Source: a virus
Strand: one strand, 5' to 3'
Virus record (IMG/VR): IMGVR_UViG_3300050002_000026
Span: 1 to 38,390 of that record
Length of the DNA stretch: 38,390 nt
The position numbers were made by a program, and so were the translations under genes. Shown in pieces: positions 38,255 through 38,390 of this stretch (its first letter is position 1; every line of letters begins with the position of its first letter). Under the pieces are notes generated by a model, which did no database searches, was not told where the DNA came from, and saw nothing but the letters and a program-made list of their open reading frames with translations.

Positions 38255-38344
38255 TTTTGTAACGGCCTCCAAGTACTATAAAATCTGGTGTAACACAAAT
38301 GTAAGTTTTTTTATTTTTTTTAAGTTACATGCGTTGTTACAAAA
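38255..38344 (-). promoter_or_regulatory. Late promoter with four TGTAAC boxes
   Basis: The minus strand reads TACATTTG (38296-38303) as -7 box, and the TerS start is about 100 bases downstream. No -33 match is seen. In its place are two direct TGTAAC boxes 12 bp apart on the minus strand (38324-38329, 38336-38341), with two more on the plus strand (38258-38263 and 38289-38294). The outer pair forms a 9-bp inverted repeat. This is the look of an activator-dependent promoter. Confidence 0.5.
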
Positions 38345-38390
38345 TGTTAAAAAAGCTCGAGATTTTAAAAGATCGCGGTGGGGAACGTAT

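Overview
The window is an AT-rich late and recombination region of a tailed phage or prophage of a Bacteroidota host, most likely a flavobacterium. The grounds are promoters that repeatedly match the Bacteroidota -7 box TAnnTTTG, starts that follow AAACAAACATT leaders rather than Shine-Dalgarno sites, and Bacteroidota-type IS1595 and Panacea proteins. Nearly every gene is on the minus strand, so transcription runs from the right edge to the left edge. No integrase, lysogeny switch or replication initiator is in view. I see no tRNA, rRNA or CRISPR array.

Right to left (38.2-13.1 kb) lies the virion cluster. It joins a lambda-type head (Nu1-like TerS, GpA-type TerL, gpW-like connector, lambda-type portal, S49 protease with nested scaffold, D-like decoration protein, gpE-type capsid) to a Mu/P2-type contractile tail (sheath, tube, chaperone with a probable -1 frameshift extension, tape measure, gp46/gp25-like wedge, baseplate J, gpI-like protein, two fibres, gpZ-like protein, gp43-like protein and gp44-like hub). 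Two paralogous fibre-like genes and three membrane genes, probably for lysis, sit inside the head module.

At 8769-13082, directly after the hub stop codon, sits a probable 4.3 kb IS1595-family transposon. It has perfect 23-bp terminal inverted repeats and a 7/8 target duplication. It carries a Panacea (DUF4065) antitoxin, an overlapping membrane-protein gene broken or phase-shifted at a run of eight Ts, two small genes, and many hairpin-rich, terminator-ended candidate small RNA genes on both strands.

Left of the transposon (8.77-7.06 kb) are three tandem 126-bp units that look like small RNA genes, each with a promoter and a terminator. The 5' end of one matches the terminator arm of its neighbour by complementarity, and in one pair the reverse also holds. 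Then come a further structured stretch, a small membrane protein, a ribbon-helix-helix regulator and a gp45-like spike gene, so hub and spike are split.

The left end (6.88-0 kb) is one minus-strand operon. It is a head-to-tail array of ten copies of an Imm5-like putative immunity protein family. Each copy has conserved ends and a variable Ala/Ser/Tyr-rich centre encoded by GCN/TCN/TAT triplets. The array is interrupted by a RecT/YqaJ recombination pair, an HTH protein and a tiny membrane protein. Two copies are fused in frame, and two others share an identical block of about 200 bp, which points to active recombination within the array. This array, the transposon with its toxin-antitoxin module, and the small RNA arrays are the least explained parts of the window.
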